Shown: in pieces, positions 13,001 through 25,903 of the stretch
How the letters are laid out: every line of letters begins with the position of its first letter
Position numbering within the stretch: position 1 is the stretch's first letter
Assembly: GCA_016647705.1 (NCBI GenBank)
Contig: CM028330.1
Span: forward strand, 36,908,775-36,972,774
Length of the DNA stretch: 64,000 bases
Direction: 5' to 3'
Source: Eucommia ulmoides
Taxonomy: Eukaryota; Streptophyta; Magnoliopsida; Garryales; Eucommiaceae
Translations under genes and position numbers: made by a program
Notes under the pieces: model-generated
Database searches by the model: none
What the model was told of the DNA's origin: nothing
Seen by the model: the letters and a program-made list of their open reading frames with translations, nothing else

Positions 13001-16000
13001 AACATGGATGCATATTTTTTTTTTGGTCGATATTGATCTTTTTGGGATCATTTTGCTCAGTTGGTTGTTTCCACAAAAAAAGAAAAGAAAAAGAAAAGTG
13101 TTATTTTTCGTCTGAAACGGACACAATTCAATTTTCAGCTCAAAGTTGGTCTGGTTGGGCATTTTGGGAGTGTTTTGCAGAGATTGGTGTTCTGACCCAA
13201 AACTGTGTTATTTTTCGTCCAGAACAGGCACAGTTGAATTATCTAGTCGAACTTGGTCCTTTAGGGCATTTTTTGGGCGTTTTGCACAGATGGTCGTTTC
13301 AGCCCAAACAAGTGATATTTATCGTCCGAAACAGACACAATTGAATTTTCAGCTCAAAGTTAGTCTGGTTGGGCATTTTTGGAGCGTTTTGACCCAAAAC
13401 TGTGTTATTTTTCATCCGGAACAGGCACAGTTGAATTATCTAGTCGAACTTGGTCCTTTAGGGCATTTTGGGGACGTTTTGCACAGATGGTCGTTTCAGC
13501 CCGAACAAGTGGTATTTTTTCTTCGAAAACGGGCGATGTTGAATTTTCTAATCAAACTTCGTACTTTTAGGCCTTTTGTTGGTGTTTTTTTTCTCAAAAA
13601 GTCGTTTCCACCATAAAAGTGGTATTTTTCGTTCGACATGAATGCAAATTATTTTTTCGTTCGATATTGGTCTTTTTGGGAGCCTTTTGCTCAATTGGTT
13701 GTTTCCACAAAAAAAAAAGAAAAGAAAAGTGGTATTTTTCGTCCGTAACGGACACAATTCAATTTTTAGCTCAAAGTAGGTCTGGTTGGGCATTTTGGGA
13801 GCGTTTTGACCCAAAACTGTGTTATTTTTCGTCCAGAACAGGCACATTGAAGTTGGTCTTTTTTGGCATTTAGGCGCGTTTTGCACAATTGTTCGTTTCC
13901 ACCCAAAAAACTGATATTTTTCGTCCGAAACGGCCGATGTTTAATTTTCTAATGAAACTTAGTATTTTTGGGCCTTTTGTTGTTTTTTTTTTCTCAAAAA
14001 TCCGTTTCCACCATAAAAGTGGTATTTTTCGTTCGACATGGATGCATATTATTTTTTCAGTCGATATTAGTCTTTTTGGGAGCGTTTTGCTCAGTTGGTT
14101 GTTTTTACCAAAAAAAATAAATAAAAAAAGAAAAGAGAAGTGGTGTTTTTCGTCCGAAACGGACACAATTCAATTTTCAGGTCAAAGTTGGTCTGGTTGG
14201 GCATTTTGGGAGAGTTTTGCAGAGATTGACGTTTTGACCCAAAACTGTGTTATTTTTCGTCTAGAACAGGCACAGTTGAATTATCTAGTCTAACTTGGTC
14301 CTTTAGGGCATTTTGGGGGCGTTTTGCACACATGGTCGTTTCAGCCCAAACAAGTGATATTTTTCGTCCGAAATGGACACAATTGAATTTTTGGATTTAA
14401 CTTGGTCTTTTTTGGCATTTTAGTCGCGTTTTGCTCAAAAGGTCGTTTCTACCCAAAAAATTGGTATTTTTTCTTCGAAATGAACAACGTTGAATTTTCT
14501 AATAAAACTTGGTCTTTTTGGGCCTTTTGTTGGTGTTTTTTCTCGGAAAGTCGTTTCCAACATAAAAGTGGTATTTTTCGTTAGAAATGGATCATTTTGA
14601 TTTTTTAGGTCGATACTTGTCTTTTTGGGAGCGTTTTGATTGTTGGCTGTTTCCGCAAAAAAAAATGGTATTTTTCGTCCAGAACGGACACAATTCAATT
14701 TTCAGGTCATAGTTGGTCTTTTTGGGCATTTTGGGAGCGTTTTGAACAGTGGGGCGTTTCGACCCAAAAAAGTGTTGTTTTTCGCCTGAAACTGGCACAG
14801 TTGAATTATCTAGTCGAACTTGGTCTTTTTGGGCATTTTGGGGACGTTTTGCACAGAGGGCCATTTAAGCCCAAACTTGTGATATTTTTCGTTCGAAACG
14901 GACACAATTGAATTTTCGGGTCGAACTTTGTGTTTTTTTGCATTTTGGGCACGTTTTGCTCAAAAGTTCGTTTCCACCCAAAAAACTGGTATTTTTCTTT
15001 CGAAATGGATGATGTTGAATTTTCTAATCAAACTTGTTATTTTTAGGTCTTTTGTTGGTGTTTTTTTCTCAAAAAGTGGTTTCCACCATAAAAGTGGTAT
15101 TTTTCGTTCGAAATGGATGCATTTGATTTTTTGGGACAATATTGGTCTCTTTTGGAGCGTTTTGCTCTGTTGGTTGTTTCCACCAAAAAAAAAGGGGGGT
15201 ATTTTTCGTCCAAAATGGGCACTATTCAATTTTCAGGTCAAAGTTGGTCTTGTTGGGCATTTTGGGAGCGTTTTGCAAAGAGGGGCGTTTCGACCCAAAA
15301 GAGTGTTGTTTTTTGGCCAAAATAGGCACAGTTGAATTATTTAGTCGAACTTGGTCTTTTTTGGCATTTTCGGGGCGTTTTGCACAGATGGTCGTTTCAG
15401 CCCAAACAAGTGATATTTTTCGTCCGAAATGGACACAATTGAATTTTCGGTTCAAACTTGGTCTTTTTTGGCATTTTGGCCACATTTTGCACAAATGTTC
15501 ATTTCCACTCAAAAAACTAGTATTTTTCGTTTGAAACGGACGATGTTGAATTTTCTAATCAAACTTTGAATTTTTAGCCTTTTGTTGGTGTTTTTTCTCA
15601 AAAAGCTGTTTCCACCATAAAAGTCGTATTTTTCGTTCGACATGGATGCATTTTATTTTTTTAGTCGATATTGGTCTTTTTGGGATCGTTTTGCTCAGTT
15701 GGTTGTTTCCACAAAAAAAAAAAGAAAAAAGTGGTATTTTTCGTCCGAAATGGACACTATTCAATTTTCAGGTCAAAGTTTGTCTTCTTGGGCATTTTGG
15801 GAGCGTTTTGCAGAGAGGGGCGTTTCGACCCAAAACAGTATTTTTTTTCGACCGGAACAAGCACAGTTGAATTATCTAGTCGAACTTGGTCCTTTAGGGC
15901 ATTTTTGGGGCGTTTTGCACAGATGGTCGTTTCAACCCAAACAAGTGATATTTATCATCCGAAATAGACACAATTGAATTTTTGGGTTTAACTTGGTCTT

Positions 16001-19000
16001 TTTCGGCATTTTAGGTGCATTTTGCTCAACAGGTCGTTTCCACCCAAAAAATTGGTATTTTTTCTTTGAAACGGACGATGTCGAATTTTCTAATCAAACT
16101 TGGTCTTTTTGGGCCTTTTGTTTGTGTTTTTTCTCAGAAAGTCGTTTCCACCATAAAAGTGGTATTTTTCGTTCGACATGGATGCATATTATTTTTTCGG
16201 TCGATATTGGTCTTTTTGGGATCGTTTTGCTCAGTTAGTTGTTTCCATAAAAAAAAAAAAAAAAAAGTGTTATTTTTCGTCCGATACGGACACAATTCAA
16301 TTTTCAGCTCAAAGTTGGTCTGGTTCGACATTTTGGGAGTGTTTTGACCCAAAACTGTGTTATTTTTCGTCCGGAACAGGCACAGTTGAATTATCTAGTC
16401 GAACTTGGTCCTTTAGGGTATTTTGGGAGTGTTTTGCACAGATGGTCGTTTAAGCCCAAACAAGTGATATTTTTTGTCCGAAACAGACACAATTGAATTT
16501 TAGGGTTTAACTTGGCCTTTTTTGGCGTTTTAGGCACGTTTTGCTCAAAAGGTCGTTACCACCCAAAAAATTGGTATTTTTTCTTCGAAACGGGCAATGT
16601 TGAATTTTCTAATCAAACTTGGTTTTTTTGGGCCTCTTGTTGGTTTCTTTTCTCAAAAATCCATTTCCACCATAAAAGTGGTATTTTTCGTTCGAAATGG
16701 ATCCATTTGATTTTTAGGTTGATATTTGTCTGTTTGGGAGCATTTTGATTGTTGGCTATTTCCACAAAAAAATATGGTATTTTTCATCCGGAACGGACGC
16801 AATTCAATTTTAAGGTAAAGTTGGTCTTTTTGGGCATTTTGGGAGCGTTTTGCAGAGAGGGCGTTTCGACCCAAAACTGTGTTGTTTTTCATCCGGAACA
16901 GGCAGAGTTGAATTATCTAGTCGAATTTGGTCCTTTTGGGCATTTTGGGGGCGTTTTGCACAGATGGTCGTTTCAGCCCAAACAAGCGGTATTTTTTCTT
17001 CGAAACAGATGATGTTGAATTTTCTAATCAAACTTCGTATTTTTAGGCCTTTTGTTGGTGTTTTTTTCTCAAAAAGACGTTTCCACCGTTATAGTTGTTT
17101 TTTTCGTTCGAAACGGATGATGTTGAATTTTCTAATCAAACTTGTTATTTTCAGGCCTTTTGTTTGTCTTTTTGGGCATTTTGCGGACGTTTTGCACAGA
17201 TGGCCGTTTCAGCCAAAACATGTGTTATTTTACGTCGAAGACGAACTCAATTGAATTTTCAGGTCATAGTTAGTCTTTTTGGGCATTTTCGGAGTGTTTT
17301 GAACTGAGGGGCGTTTCGACCCAAAAAAGTGTTGTTTTTCCTCTGAAACAGGCACAGTTGAATTATCTAGTCGAACTTGGTCTTTTTGGGCATTTTGGTG
17401 ACGTTTTGCCCAGAGGGCCGTTTAAGCCCAAACAAATGATATTTTTCGTTCGAAACGGACACAATTGAATTTTTGGGTCAAATTTTGTGTTTTTGGGCAC
17501 ATTTTGCTCAAAAGTTCGTTTCCACTGAAAAAACTAGTATTTTTCGTTGGAAACGGATGATGTTGAATTTTCTAATCAAACTTGTTATTTTTAGGCCTTT
17601 TGTTGGTGTTTTTTTCTCAAAAAGTCGTTTCCACCATAAAAGTGATATTTTTCGTTCGAAATGGATGCATTTGAATTTTTGGGTTAATATTGGTCTTTCT
17701 TGGTGCGTTTCGCTCTGTTGGTTGTTTCCACCAAAAAAACAAAAAAGAAAAAAAAAGTGGTATTTTTCGCCCGAAATGGAAACTATTCACTTTTCAGGTC
17801 AAAGTTGGTCTTGTTCGGCATTTTTGGAGCGTTTTGCAGAGAGGGGCGTTTCGACCCAAAATAGTATTGTTTTTCGGTCGGAACAGGCACAGTTGAATTA
17901 TCTAGTCGAACTTGGTCATTTTGGTCATTTTGGGGGCGTTTTGCACAGATGGTCGTTTCAGCCCAAACAACTATTATTTTTTCTTCGAAACGGATGATGT
18001 TGAAGTTTCTAATCAAACTTCGTATTTTTAGGCCTTTTGTTGGTGTTTTTTTTTTTCTTTCAAAAAGCCGTTTCCACCATAAAAGTGGTACTTTTCGTTC
18101 GAAATGGATCCATTTGATTTTTTAGGCCGATATTTGTCTTTTTTGGAGCGTTTGGATTGTTGGTTGTTTCCACAAAATAAAAAAAAATGGTATTTTTCGT
18201 CCGGAACGGACGCAATTCAATTTTCAGGTCAAAGTTGGTCTGGTTGGGCATTTTGGGAGCGTTTTGCAGAGATTGGCGTTTTGACCCAAAACTATGTTAT
18301 TTTTCGTCCTGAACAGGCACAGTTGAATTATCTAGTCGAATTTGGTCCTTTTGGGCATTTTTGGGGCGTTTTGCACAGGTGGTCGTTCCAACCCAAACAA
18401 GTGATATTTATCATCTGAAATAGACACAATTGAATTTTTGGGTATAAGTTGGTCTTTTTTGGCATTTTAGGCGCGTTTTGCTCAACAGGTCGTTTCCACC
18501 CAAAAAATTGGTCTTTTTGGGCCTTTTGTTTGTGTTTTTTCTCAGAAAGTTGTTTCCACCATAAAAGTGGTACTTTTCGTTCGAAATGGATCCATTTGAT
18601 TTTTTAGGTCGATATTTGTCTTTTTGGGAGCGTTTTGATTGTTGGCTGATTCCACAAAAAAAAAAAAAAAATTGGTATTTTTCGTCCAGAATGGACGCAA
18701 TTCAATTTTCAGGTCGAAGTTGGTCTTTTTTGGCATTTTGGGCGCGTTTTGCACTAATGTTCGTTTCCACCCAAAAAACTGGTATTTTTCGTCTGAAACG
18801 GCCGATGTTTAATTTTCTAATCAAACTTCGTATTTTCAGGCCTTTTGATGGTGTTTTTCTCTCAAAAAACCGTTTACACCATAAAAGTGGTATTTTTCGT
18901 TCGACAAGGATGCATATTATTTTTTCGGTCGATATTAGTGTTTTTGGCATCGTTTTGTTCAGTTGGTTGTTTCCACAAAAAAAAGAAAAGAAAAAAAAAA

Positions 19001-21200
19001 AAAAGAAAAGAAAAGTGTTATTTTTCGTCTGAAACGGACACAATTCAATTTTCAGCTCAAAGTTGGTCTGGTTGGGCATTTTGGGAGCATTTTGACCCAA
19101 AACTGTGTTATTTTTCGTCCGGAATAGGCACAGTTGAATTATCTAGTTGAACTTAGTCTTTTTGGGGATGTTGGGGACGTTTTGTACAGATGGTCGTTTC
19201 AGCCAAAACAAGTGTTATTTGACGTCAAAGACGGACTCAATTGAATTTTTGGGTTTAACTTGGTCTTTTTTGGCATTTTAGGCACGTTTTGCTCAAAAGG
19301 TCGTTTCCACCCAAAAAACTGGTATTTTTTCTTCGAAACGGGCAATGTTGAATTTTCTAATCAAACTTGGTTTTTTTGGGCCTTTTATTGGCGTTTTTTC
19401 TCAGAAAGCCGTTTCCACCATAAAAGTGGTATTTTTCGTTCAAAATGGATCCATTTGATTTTTTAGGTTGATATTTGTCTTTTTGCGAGCGTTTTGATTG
19501 TTGGCTATTTCCACAAAAAAAAAATGGTATTTTTCGTCCAGAACGGACACATTTCAATTTTCAAGTCATAGTTGGTCTTTTTGGGCATTTTGGGAGTGTT
19601 CCGAATAGAGGGGCGTTTGGACCCAACAAAGTGTTGTTTTTTGTCTGAAACAAGCACAGTAGAATTATCTAGTCGAACTTAGTCTTTTTGCGGATTCTGG
19701 GGACGTTTTGCACAGACGGTCGTTTCAGCCAAAACAAGTGTTATTTGACGTCGAAGACGGACTCAATTGAATTTTCGGGTCAAACTTGGTCTTTTTTGGC
19801 ATTTTGGGCGTGTTTTGCACAAATGTTCGTTTACACCCAAAAAACTGGTATTTTTCGTCTGAAACGGACGATGTTTAATTTTCTAATGAAACTTCGTATT
19901 TTTAGGCCTTTTGTTGGTGTTTTTTTCTCAAAAAGTCGTTTCCATCATAAAAGTGGTATTTTTCGTTCGACATGGATGCATATTATTTTTTGGGTCGATA
20001 TTGGTCTTTTTGGGAGCGTTTTGCTTAGTTAGTTGTTTCCACCAAAAATAAATAAATAGAAAAGTGGTATTTTTCGTCCGAAACGGACACAATTCAATTT
20101 TCAGCTCAAAGTTGGTCTGGTTGGGCATTTGGGAGCGTTTTGACCGAAACCTGGGTTATTTTTCGTCCGAAACAGGCACGGTTGAATTATCTAGTTGAAC
20201 TTGGTCCTTTAGGGCATTTTGGGAATGTTTTGCACAGATGGTTGTTTCCGCCCAAATAAGTGATATTTTTCGTCCGAAACGGACACAATTGAATTTTTGG
20301 GAGCGTTTTGCAGAGATTGGCGTTTTGACCCAAAACTGTGTTATTTTTCGTCCTGAACATGCACAGTTGAATTACCTTGTCGAACTTGGTCCTTTTGGGC
20401 ATTTTGGGGGCATTTTGCACAGATGGTCGTTTCAGCCCAAACAACTGGTATTTTTTCTTCGAAACGGACGATGTCGAATTTTCTAATCAAACTTCGTATT
20501 TTTAGGCCTTTTGTTGGTGTTTTTTTCTCAAAAAGCCGTTTCCACCATAAAAGTGGTATTTTTCGTTCGACATGGATGCATATTATTTTTTCGGTCGATA
20601 TTGGTCTTTTTGGGATCGTTTTGCTCAGTTGGTTGTTTCCAAAAAAAAAAAAAAAGTGTTATTTTTCGTTCGATACGGACACAATTCTATTTTCAGCTCA
20701 AAATTGGTCTAGTTGGGCATTTTGGGAGCGTTTTGACCCAAAATTGTGTTATTTTTCGTCCGGAACAGGCACAGTTGAATTATCTAGTTGAACTTAGTCT
20801 TTTTGGGGATTTTGGGGACGTTTTGTACAGATGGCCGTTTCAGCCAAAACAAGTGTTATTTGACGTCAAAGACGAACTCAATTGAATTTTCGGGTCAAAC
20901 TTGGTATTTTTTGGCATTTTGGGCACGTTTTGCACAAATGTTGGTTTCAACCCAAAAAACTGGTATTTTTCGTCTGAAACGGACGATGTTTAATTTTCTA
21001 ATGAAACTTCATATTTTTAGGCCTTTTGTTGATGTTTTTTCTCAAAAAGCCACTTCCACCATAAAAGTGGTATTTTTCGTTCGACATGGATGCATATTAT
21101 TTTTTCGGTCGATATTGGTCTTTTTGGGAGCGTTTTGCTCAGTTGGTTGTTTCCACCAAAAAAAAAGAAAAAAAAAAAGAAAAAAGAAAAGTGGTATTTT

Positions 21201-21363
21201 GTGCGCTAAACTCAACTTTGTCAAACCGCTCATGCACTTCATCAAACCGCAAGTTCAACTATTGAAACTTTTGCTCCAAGGCCTTGTAGAAAACTTTTGC
21301 GTCCATTATGTCCATCCTTTCATGTGCTTCATCGGACGAGCCTTTGTTTGTTTCTCGAGACAT
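21201..21363 (-). pseudogene. gag N-terminal fragment (fossil)
   Basis: Starts at the ATG at 21,363 (minus strand), in the same position after the leader as the gag start of the plus-strand element. Only the N-terminal end remains before satellite resumes at 21,200; it is hydrophilic with a likely helical segment (MDAKVFYKALEQKF). It is a remnant and broken. The capsid and zinc-knuckle regions of gag are not present. Confidence 0.55.
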
Positions 21364-21974
21364 GTTTAGTAACCTGCAAAACAAGGTTAGCAAACCTCAC
21401 AAACACTCCCTCACGTGTTTGCACTCAAACTATGTCACTCCACTCGTGTATTATTCATATTCGGCTTTTACCCTCTTATAAGCTCACACTCTCTTACCTT
21501 TTTGTACTCTTTAGTTCCCTCTTTTAGTTCTTTATTGAACTTAACCAATCTCAATCAAAAATTTCCTTGTAGCAATCCAAACTCAACAATTTAATTCACT
21601 AAGAATGAGATTTTAGGAACGAAACAAAGGGAACAAAAAGAGCACAAAGAAAAGTTTATAGAGTAGAACAAGAAGAAATTATTCTCAATTTTTGTTTGGG
21701 GGGGCTGCTGAATTTTCCCAATTTTTTTTTTTTGAAAACTGGCAAGTTTAAATTGAGATTTGAAGAAGCACAATATTTAAACGAAAAAATATGATCAGAA
21801 CAAAGATGCACCACGTTTTTTTTTTCAAGATTGGACCAGATTTGAATTAGAACGAAAAGAAAAAAGAAAACACAATAGATCCGATGATATAATTTGGTCA
21901 AGAAAAAAACAATTTATGAAGGAATAGATATGAAAGAATGAAAAAGAAAAAAGATAGATGAAACCTGATTTAGA
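21364..21974 (-). other. Untranslated leader of minus-strand Ty3/gypsy fragment
   Basis: About 610 bp between primer site and gag. It has A- and T-rich runs and no convincing reading frame. The stretch nearest gag (about 21,390-21,500) is clearly related to the leader of the plus-strand element at about 63,780-63,860, including the shared segments GGTAAGAGAGTGTGAG and GTGCAAACACGTGAGGGAGT. Nothing else is recognised. Confidence 0.65.
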
Positions 21975-21993
21975 CCTTGCTCTCTGATTACCA
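21975..21993 (-). promoter_or_regulatory. Primer-binding site, Met-tRNA-like (minus copy)
   Basis: Two bases inside the LTR end, the minus strand reads TGGTAATCAGAGAGCAAGG. It resembles the TGGTATCAGAGC primer site (3' end of initiator Met-tRNA) common in plant Ty3/gypsy elements, with a small difference. The position immediately after the LTR supports the LTR boundary call. Confidence 0.7.
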
Positions 21994-21995
21994 AA

Positions 21996-22806
21996 TGATG
22001 CGAACCTCACCAAGGATTAGTGAGACCCAAAACCAACTTAGGGTTTCTTCGCGAAGATCGAAACTAAATCAGATTTTGAACGAGTTAAAAATACAGAAAT
22101 TGAAAGATAGATTACCTTGACCCAACGTTTATGAACGAAACGCGAACCAATGGTATAATGATCTTGACCCAATGATTATAATGAATCACGAATCAAAGAT
22201 ATAAGTTTGAATGCCACAAGAAACTCTTGATAAGTTCAAGAAAAGTTCTCTGAAGAACTAAAGATAAAACTCTCACAATTTTTATTAATCAAAGTAATGT
22301 GAAATTCGTAGGTCTACAAAGCCCCTTAAATAGGTGGCCAAGAGAATAAGAAAAGAAACCCTAATACACTTTGAAATTCGTGGGTCTACATGGAGGAAAA
22401 AGGAAACCCTAAAATCTAATTGCTAAATAAAGAATAAGAAAGTTTCCTAATTTGCCTTACATTCCTAGTTGGAAAAGGAAATGATTTACTTGGCAATCAA
22501 GCTTACTAATCAGCCTAAAAATAATTAAAAGATTTAAAATAATAAAATAAATATGATAAGAATTTCGTGGTCCACAAGCCTTGGTCTATTTGAGTTCATG
22601 TCTAAACCCATTCACTTGCTTTGATGAGATGGATTAGGCCTTGATCGTCATTTGGGCCTAATTTGGGCTTTATTGTTTTCGATTCAGCCGAAAGCTCTTG
22701 AATTAGCCCATTAAGCACTTCTTTGATATTCTTGGATCTTGCCCTAGTAATGGGCCCAACCGGGACATGCAATGTGTCTTTTGATGTTGCTTGTTGGTTC
22801 TCATCA
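21996..22806 (-). repeat. LTR of minus-strand Ty3/gypsy fragment (811 bp)
   Basis: The ends were set by short inverted termini. On the minus strand the LTR starts TGATGAGAACC (at 22,806) and ends GGTTCGCATCA (at 21,996), matching at 10 of 11 positions when one is reverse-complemented, with the canonical TG...CA. The same two ends occur in the plus-strand copy at 62,361-63,244. A TATA-like TATTTAAG lies at 22,325-22,332 (minus). The motif GAAATTCGTGGGTCTACA or a variant occurs three times (22,302-22,319, 22,373-22,390, 22,560-22,576). The U3 interior differs strongly from the plus-strand copy, pointing to a separate subfamily. Confidence 0.82.
22602..22805 (-). other. pol C-terminal tail contained in the LTR (minus copy)
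   Basis: The first about 200 bp of the LTR can be read as a peptide resembling the C-terminal tail of plant Ty3/gypsy polyproteins, with a basic GPITRARS segment followed by a KEVLNGLIQ-like helix. The plus-strand copy at 62,362-62,565 encodes a clearly related peptide at the same LTR position. Conservation between two diverged LTRs suggests it is, or was, coding when present in the 3' LTR. In plants a pol frame that runs into the 3' LTR is best known from the CRM chromovirus lineage (recalled, not checked). In this 5' LTR it would not be translated. Confidence 0.6.
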
Positions 22807-23997
22807 CCTTTTGTTGGTGTTTTTTTTTATCAAAAATCCGTTTCCACAATAAAAGTGGTATTTTTCGTTCGACATGGATGCATATTATTTTTTCGGTCGA
22901 TATTGGTCTTTTTGGGATCGTTTTGCTCAGTTGGTTGTTTCCACAAAAAAAAAAAAAAAAAAGAAAAAAAAAAGTGTTATTTTTCGTCCGATACGGACAC
23001 AATTCAATTTTCAGCTCAAAGTTGGTCTGGGTGGGCATTTTGGGAGCGTTTTGACCCAAAACTATGTTATTTTTCGTCCGGAATAGGTACAGTTGAATTA
23101 TCTAGTCGAACTTGGTCCTTTAGGGTATTTTGGGGGCGTTTTGCACAGATGGTCGTTTCAGCCCAACCAAGTGATATTTTTCGTCCGAAACAGACACAAT
23201 TGAATTTTTGGGTTTAACTTGGCCTTTTTTGGCGTTTTAGGCGTGTTTTGCTCAAAAGGTCGTTTTCACCCAAAAAATTGGTATTTTTTCTTCGAAACGG
23301 GCAATGTTGAATTTTCTAATCAAACTTGGTCTTTTTGGGCCTTTTGTTGACGTTTTTTCTCTAAAAGCCGTTTCCACCATAGAAGTGGTATTTTCGTTCG
23401 AAATGTATCCATTTGATTTTTTAGGTCGATATTTGTCTTTTTGGGAGCGTTTTGATTGTTGGTTGTTTCCACAAAAAAAAAATGGTATTTTTCGTCTGGA
23501 ACGGACACATTTCAATTTTCAGGTCATAGTTGGTCTTTTTGGGCATTTTGGGAGCGTTTTGAACAGAGGGGCGTTTCGATCCAAAACTATGTTGTTTTTC
23601 GTCTGAACAGACACAGTTGAATTATCTAGTCGAACTTGGTCTTTTTGGGCATTTTGGGGACGTTTTGCACAGATGGTTGTTTCAGCCAAAACAAGTGTTA
23701 TTTGACGTCGAAGACAGACTCAATTGAATTTTCAGGTCAAACTTGGTATTTTTTGGCATTTTGGGCGCGTTTGGCACAAATGTTCATTTCCACTCAAAAA
23801 ACTGGTATTTTTCGTCTGAAATGGCCGATGTTTAATTTTCTAATCAAACTTCGTATTTTTAGGCCTTTTGTTGATGTTTTTTCTCAAAAAGTCGTTTCCA
23901 CCATAAAAGTGGTTTTTTTCGTTCGATATGGATGCATATTATTTTTTCGGTCGATATTGGTGTTTTTGGGATCGTTTTGTTCAGTTGGTTGTTTCCA

Positions 23998-23998
<1 letters not shown>

Positions 23999-24028
<30 letters not shown>
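23999..24028 (+). repeat. A30 homopolymer in a type E monomer
   Basis: Longest uninterrupted A run of the satellite part. It sits in the usual place of the type E A-rich tract, between TGTTTCCAC and GTGTTATTTTTCG. Other type E copies in 1-40 kb carry roughly 8-30 A with scattered G (for example 32,957-33,008), so the tract expands and contracts, probably by replication slippage. Confidence 0.9.
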
Positions 24029-24030
<2 letters not shown>

Positions 24031-25890
24031 GTTATTTTTCGTCCGAAACGGACACAATTCAATTTTCAGCTCAAAGTTGGTCTGGTTGGGCATTTTGGGA
24101 GCGTTTTGACCCAAAACTGTGTTATTTTTCGTCCGGAACAGGCACAGTTGAATTATCTTATCGAACTTGATCCTTTAGTGCATTTTGGGGGCGTTTTGCA
24201 CAGATGGTCGTTTCAGCCCAAACAAGTGATATTTTTCAACTGAAACAGACACAATTGAAATTTTGGGTTTAACTTGGCCTTTTTTGGCGTTTTAGGCGCG
24301 TTTTGCTCAAAAGGTCGTTTCCACCCAAAAAAATGGTATTTTTTCTTCGAAACAGGCAATGTTGAATTTTCTAATCAAACTTGGTCTTTTTGGGCCTTTT
24401 GTTGGTGTTTATTCTCAGAAAGTCGTTTCCACCATAAAAGTGGTACTTTTCGTTCGAAATGGATCCATTTGATTTTTTAGGTCGATATTTGTCTTTTTGG
24501 GAGCGTTTTGATTGTTGGCTATTTCCCCAAAATTAAAAAAAAAATGGTATTTTTCGTCCGGAACGGACGCAATTCAATTTTCAGGTCAAAGTTGGTCTTT
24601 TTTGGCATTTTTGGAGCGTTTTGCACAAATGTTCGTTTCCACCCAAAAAACTGGTATTTTTTGTCTGAAACGGGCGATGTTTAATTTTCTAATCAAACTT
24701 CGTATTTTTAGGCCTTTTGTTGGTGTTTTTTTCTCAAAAAGCCGTTTCCACCATAAAAGTGGTATTTTTCGTTCGACATGGATGCATATTATTTTTTCGG
24801 TCGATATTGGTGTTTTTGGGAGCGTTTTCTCAGTTGGTTGTTTCCACCAAAAAAAAAAAGAAAAGTGGTATTTTTCGTCCGAAACGGACACAATTCAATT
24901 TTCAGCTCAAAGTTGGTCTGGTTGGGCATATTGGGAGCATTTTGACCCAAAACTGTGTTATTTTTCGTCCAGAACAGGTACAGTTGAATTATCTTGTCGA
25001 ACTTGATCCTTTAGGGCATTTTGGGGGCGTTTTGCACAGATGGTTGTTTCAACCCAAACAAGTGATATTTTTCGTCCGAAACAAACACAATTGAATTTTT
25101 TGGGTTTAACTTGGCCTTTTTTGGTGTTTTAGGCGCGTTTTGCTCAAAAGATCGTTTCCACCCAAAAAATTGGTATTTTTTCTTCGAAACGGGCAATGTT
25201 GAATTTTCTAATCAAACTTGGTCTTTTTGGGCCTTTTATTGGCGTTTTTTCTTAGAAAGCCGTTTCCACCATAAAAGTGGTATTTTTCGTTCGAAATGGA
25301 TCCATTTGATTTTTTAGGTCGATATTTGTCTTTTTGGGAGCATTTTGATTGTCGGCTATTTCCACAAAAAAAAAATGGTATTTTTCGTCCAGAACGGACA
25401 CATTTCAATTTTCAAGTCATAGTTGGTCTTTTTGGGCATTTTGGGAGCGTTCCGAACTGAGGGGCGTTATGACCCAGAAAAGTGTTGTTTTTCGTCTGAA
25501 GCAGGCACAGTAGAATTATCTAGTTGAACTTAGTCTTTTTGGGGATTTTGGGGACATTTTGCACAGATGGCCGTTTCTGCCAAATCAAGTGTTATTTGAC
25601 GTCGAAGACGGATTCAGTTGAATTTTCGGGTCAAACTTGGTCTTTTTCGGCATTTTGGGCGTGTTTTGCACAAATGTTCATTTCCACCCAAAAAACTGGT
25701 ATTTTTCGTCTGAAACGGACGATGTTTAATTTTCTAATCAAAAACTTCGTATTTTTAAGCCTTTTGTTGGTGTTTTTTTTCTCAAAAACTGTTTTCACCG
25801 TAAAAGTGATATTTTTCGTTCGAGATGGATGCATATTATTTTTTCGGTCGATATTGGTCTTTTTGGGAGCATTTTGCTCAGTTGGTTGTT

Positions 25891-25903
25891 CCCCCCCCCC
25901 CCC
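25891..25903 (+). repeat. C13 homopolymer in a type E monomer
   Basis: Between GTTGGTTGTT and an A8 run, where every other type E monomer has TCCACC or TCCAC, there are 13 consecutive C. It is the only such run in the window. It may be real slippage of the short C run or a base-calling or assembly artefact. Confidence 0.85.

Larger units (their letters stand above)
1..21200 (+). repeat. Diverged satellite array, segment 1 (about 105-bp monomers, types A-E)
   Basis: The whole stretch is head-to-tail satellite with no host gene. Each monomer begins with a version of AACTTGGTCTTTTTGGGCA, has GCGTTTTGCACAGATGGTCG in its middle, and ends with TTTTTCGTCCGAAACGGAC followed by AATTGAATTTTC. Five types can be told apart. 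A carries GCAGAGAGGGGCG or GCAGAGATTGGCG; B carries GCACAGATGGTCG; C carries GCACAAATGTTCG; D has AGGCCTTTTGTTGGTG and CCATAAAAGTGG; E has GCTCAGTTGGTTG and an A-rich tract. Type order is usually A-B-C-D-E (about 540 bp) or A-(B/C hybrid)-D-E (about 430 bp). Copies differ by many substitutions and by A-tract length, so this is an old, poorly homogenised array. Orientation '+' is a convention used here. The left end is cut by the window. Confidence 0.95.
21201..22806 (-). mobile_element. Ty3/gypsy LTR retrotransposon, 5' fragment (fossil)
   Basis: Non-satellite block inside the satellite. Read on the minus strand it holds, in order, a full LTR (22,806 to 21,996), a primer-binding site, an untranslated leader, and the first part of gag ending at 21,201 where satellite resumes. 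Only the 5' end of the element is present, so it is broken; no second LTR lies next to it and it cannot be dated from LTR divergence. The same family, in another subfamily, is present on the plus strand at 62,361-64,000. The satellite is out of phase across the block: it stops in the middle of a type E monomer and resumes near the start of a type D monomer, so this is not a clean insertion. Confidence 0.85.

Noticed and set aside
23900-24060. Poly-A tail of a SINE or processed transcript
   Set aside because: The A run sits in the fixed type E position, with normal satellite on both sides and no retroposon body.
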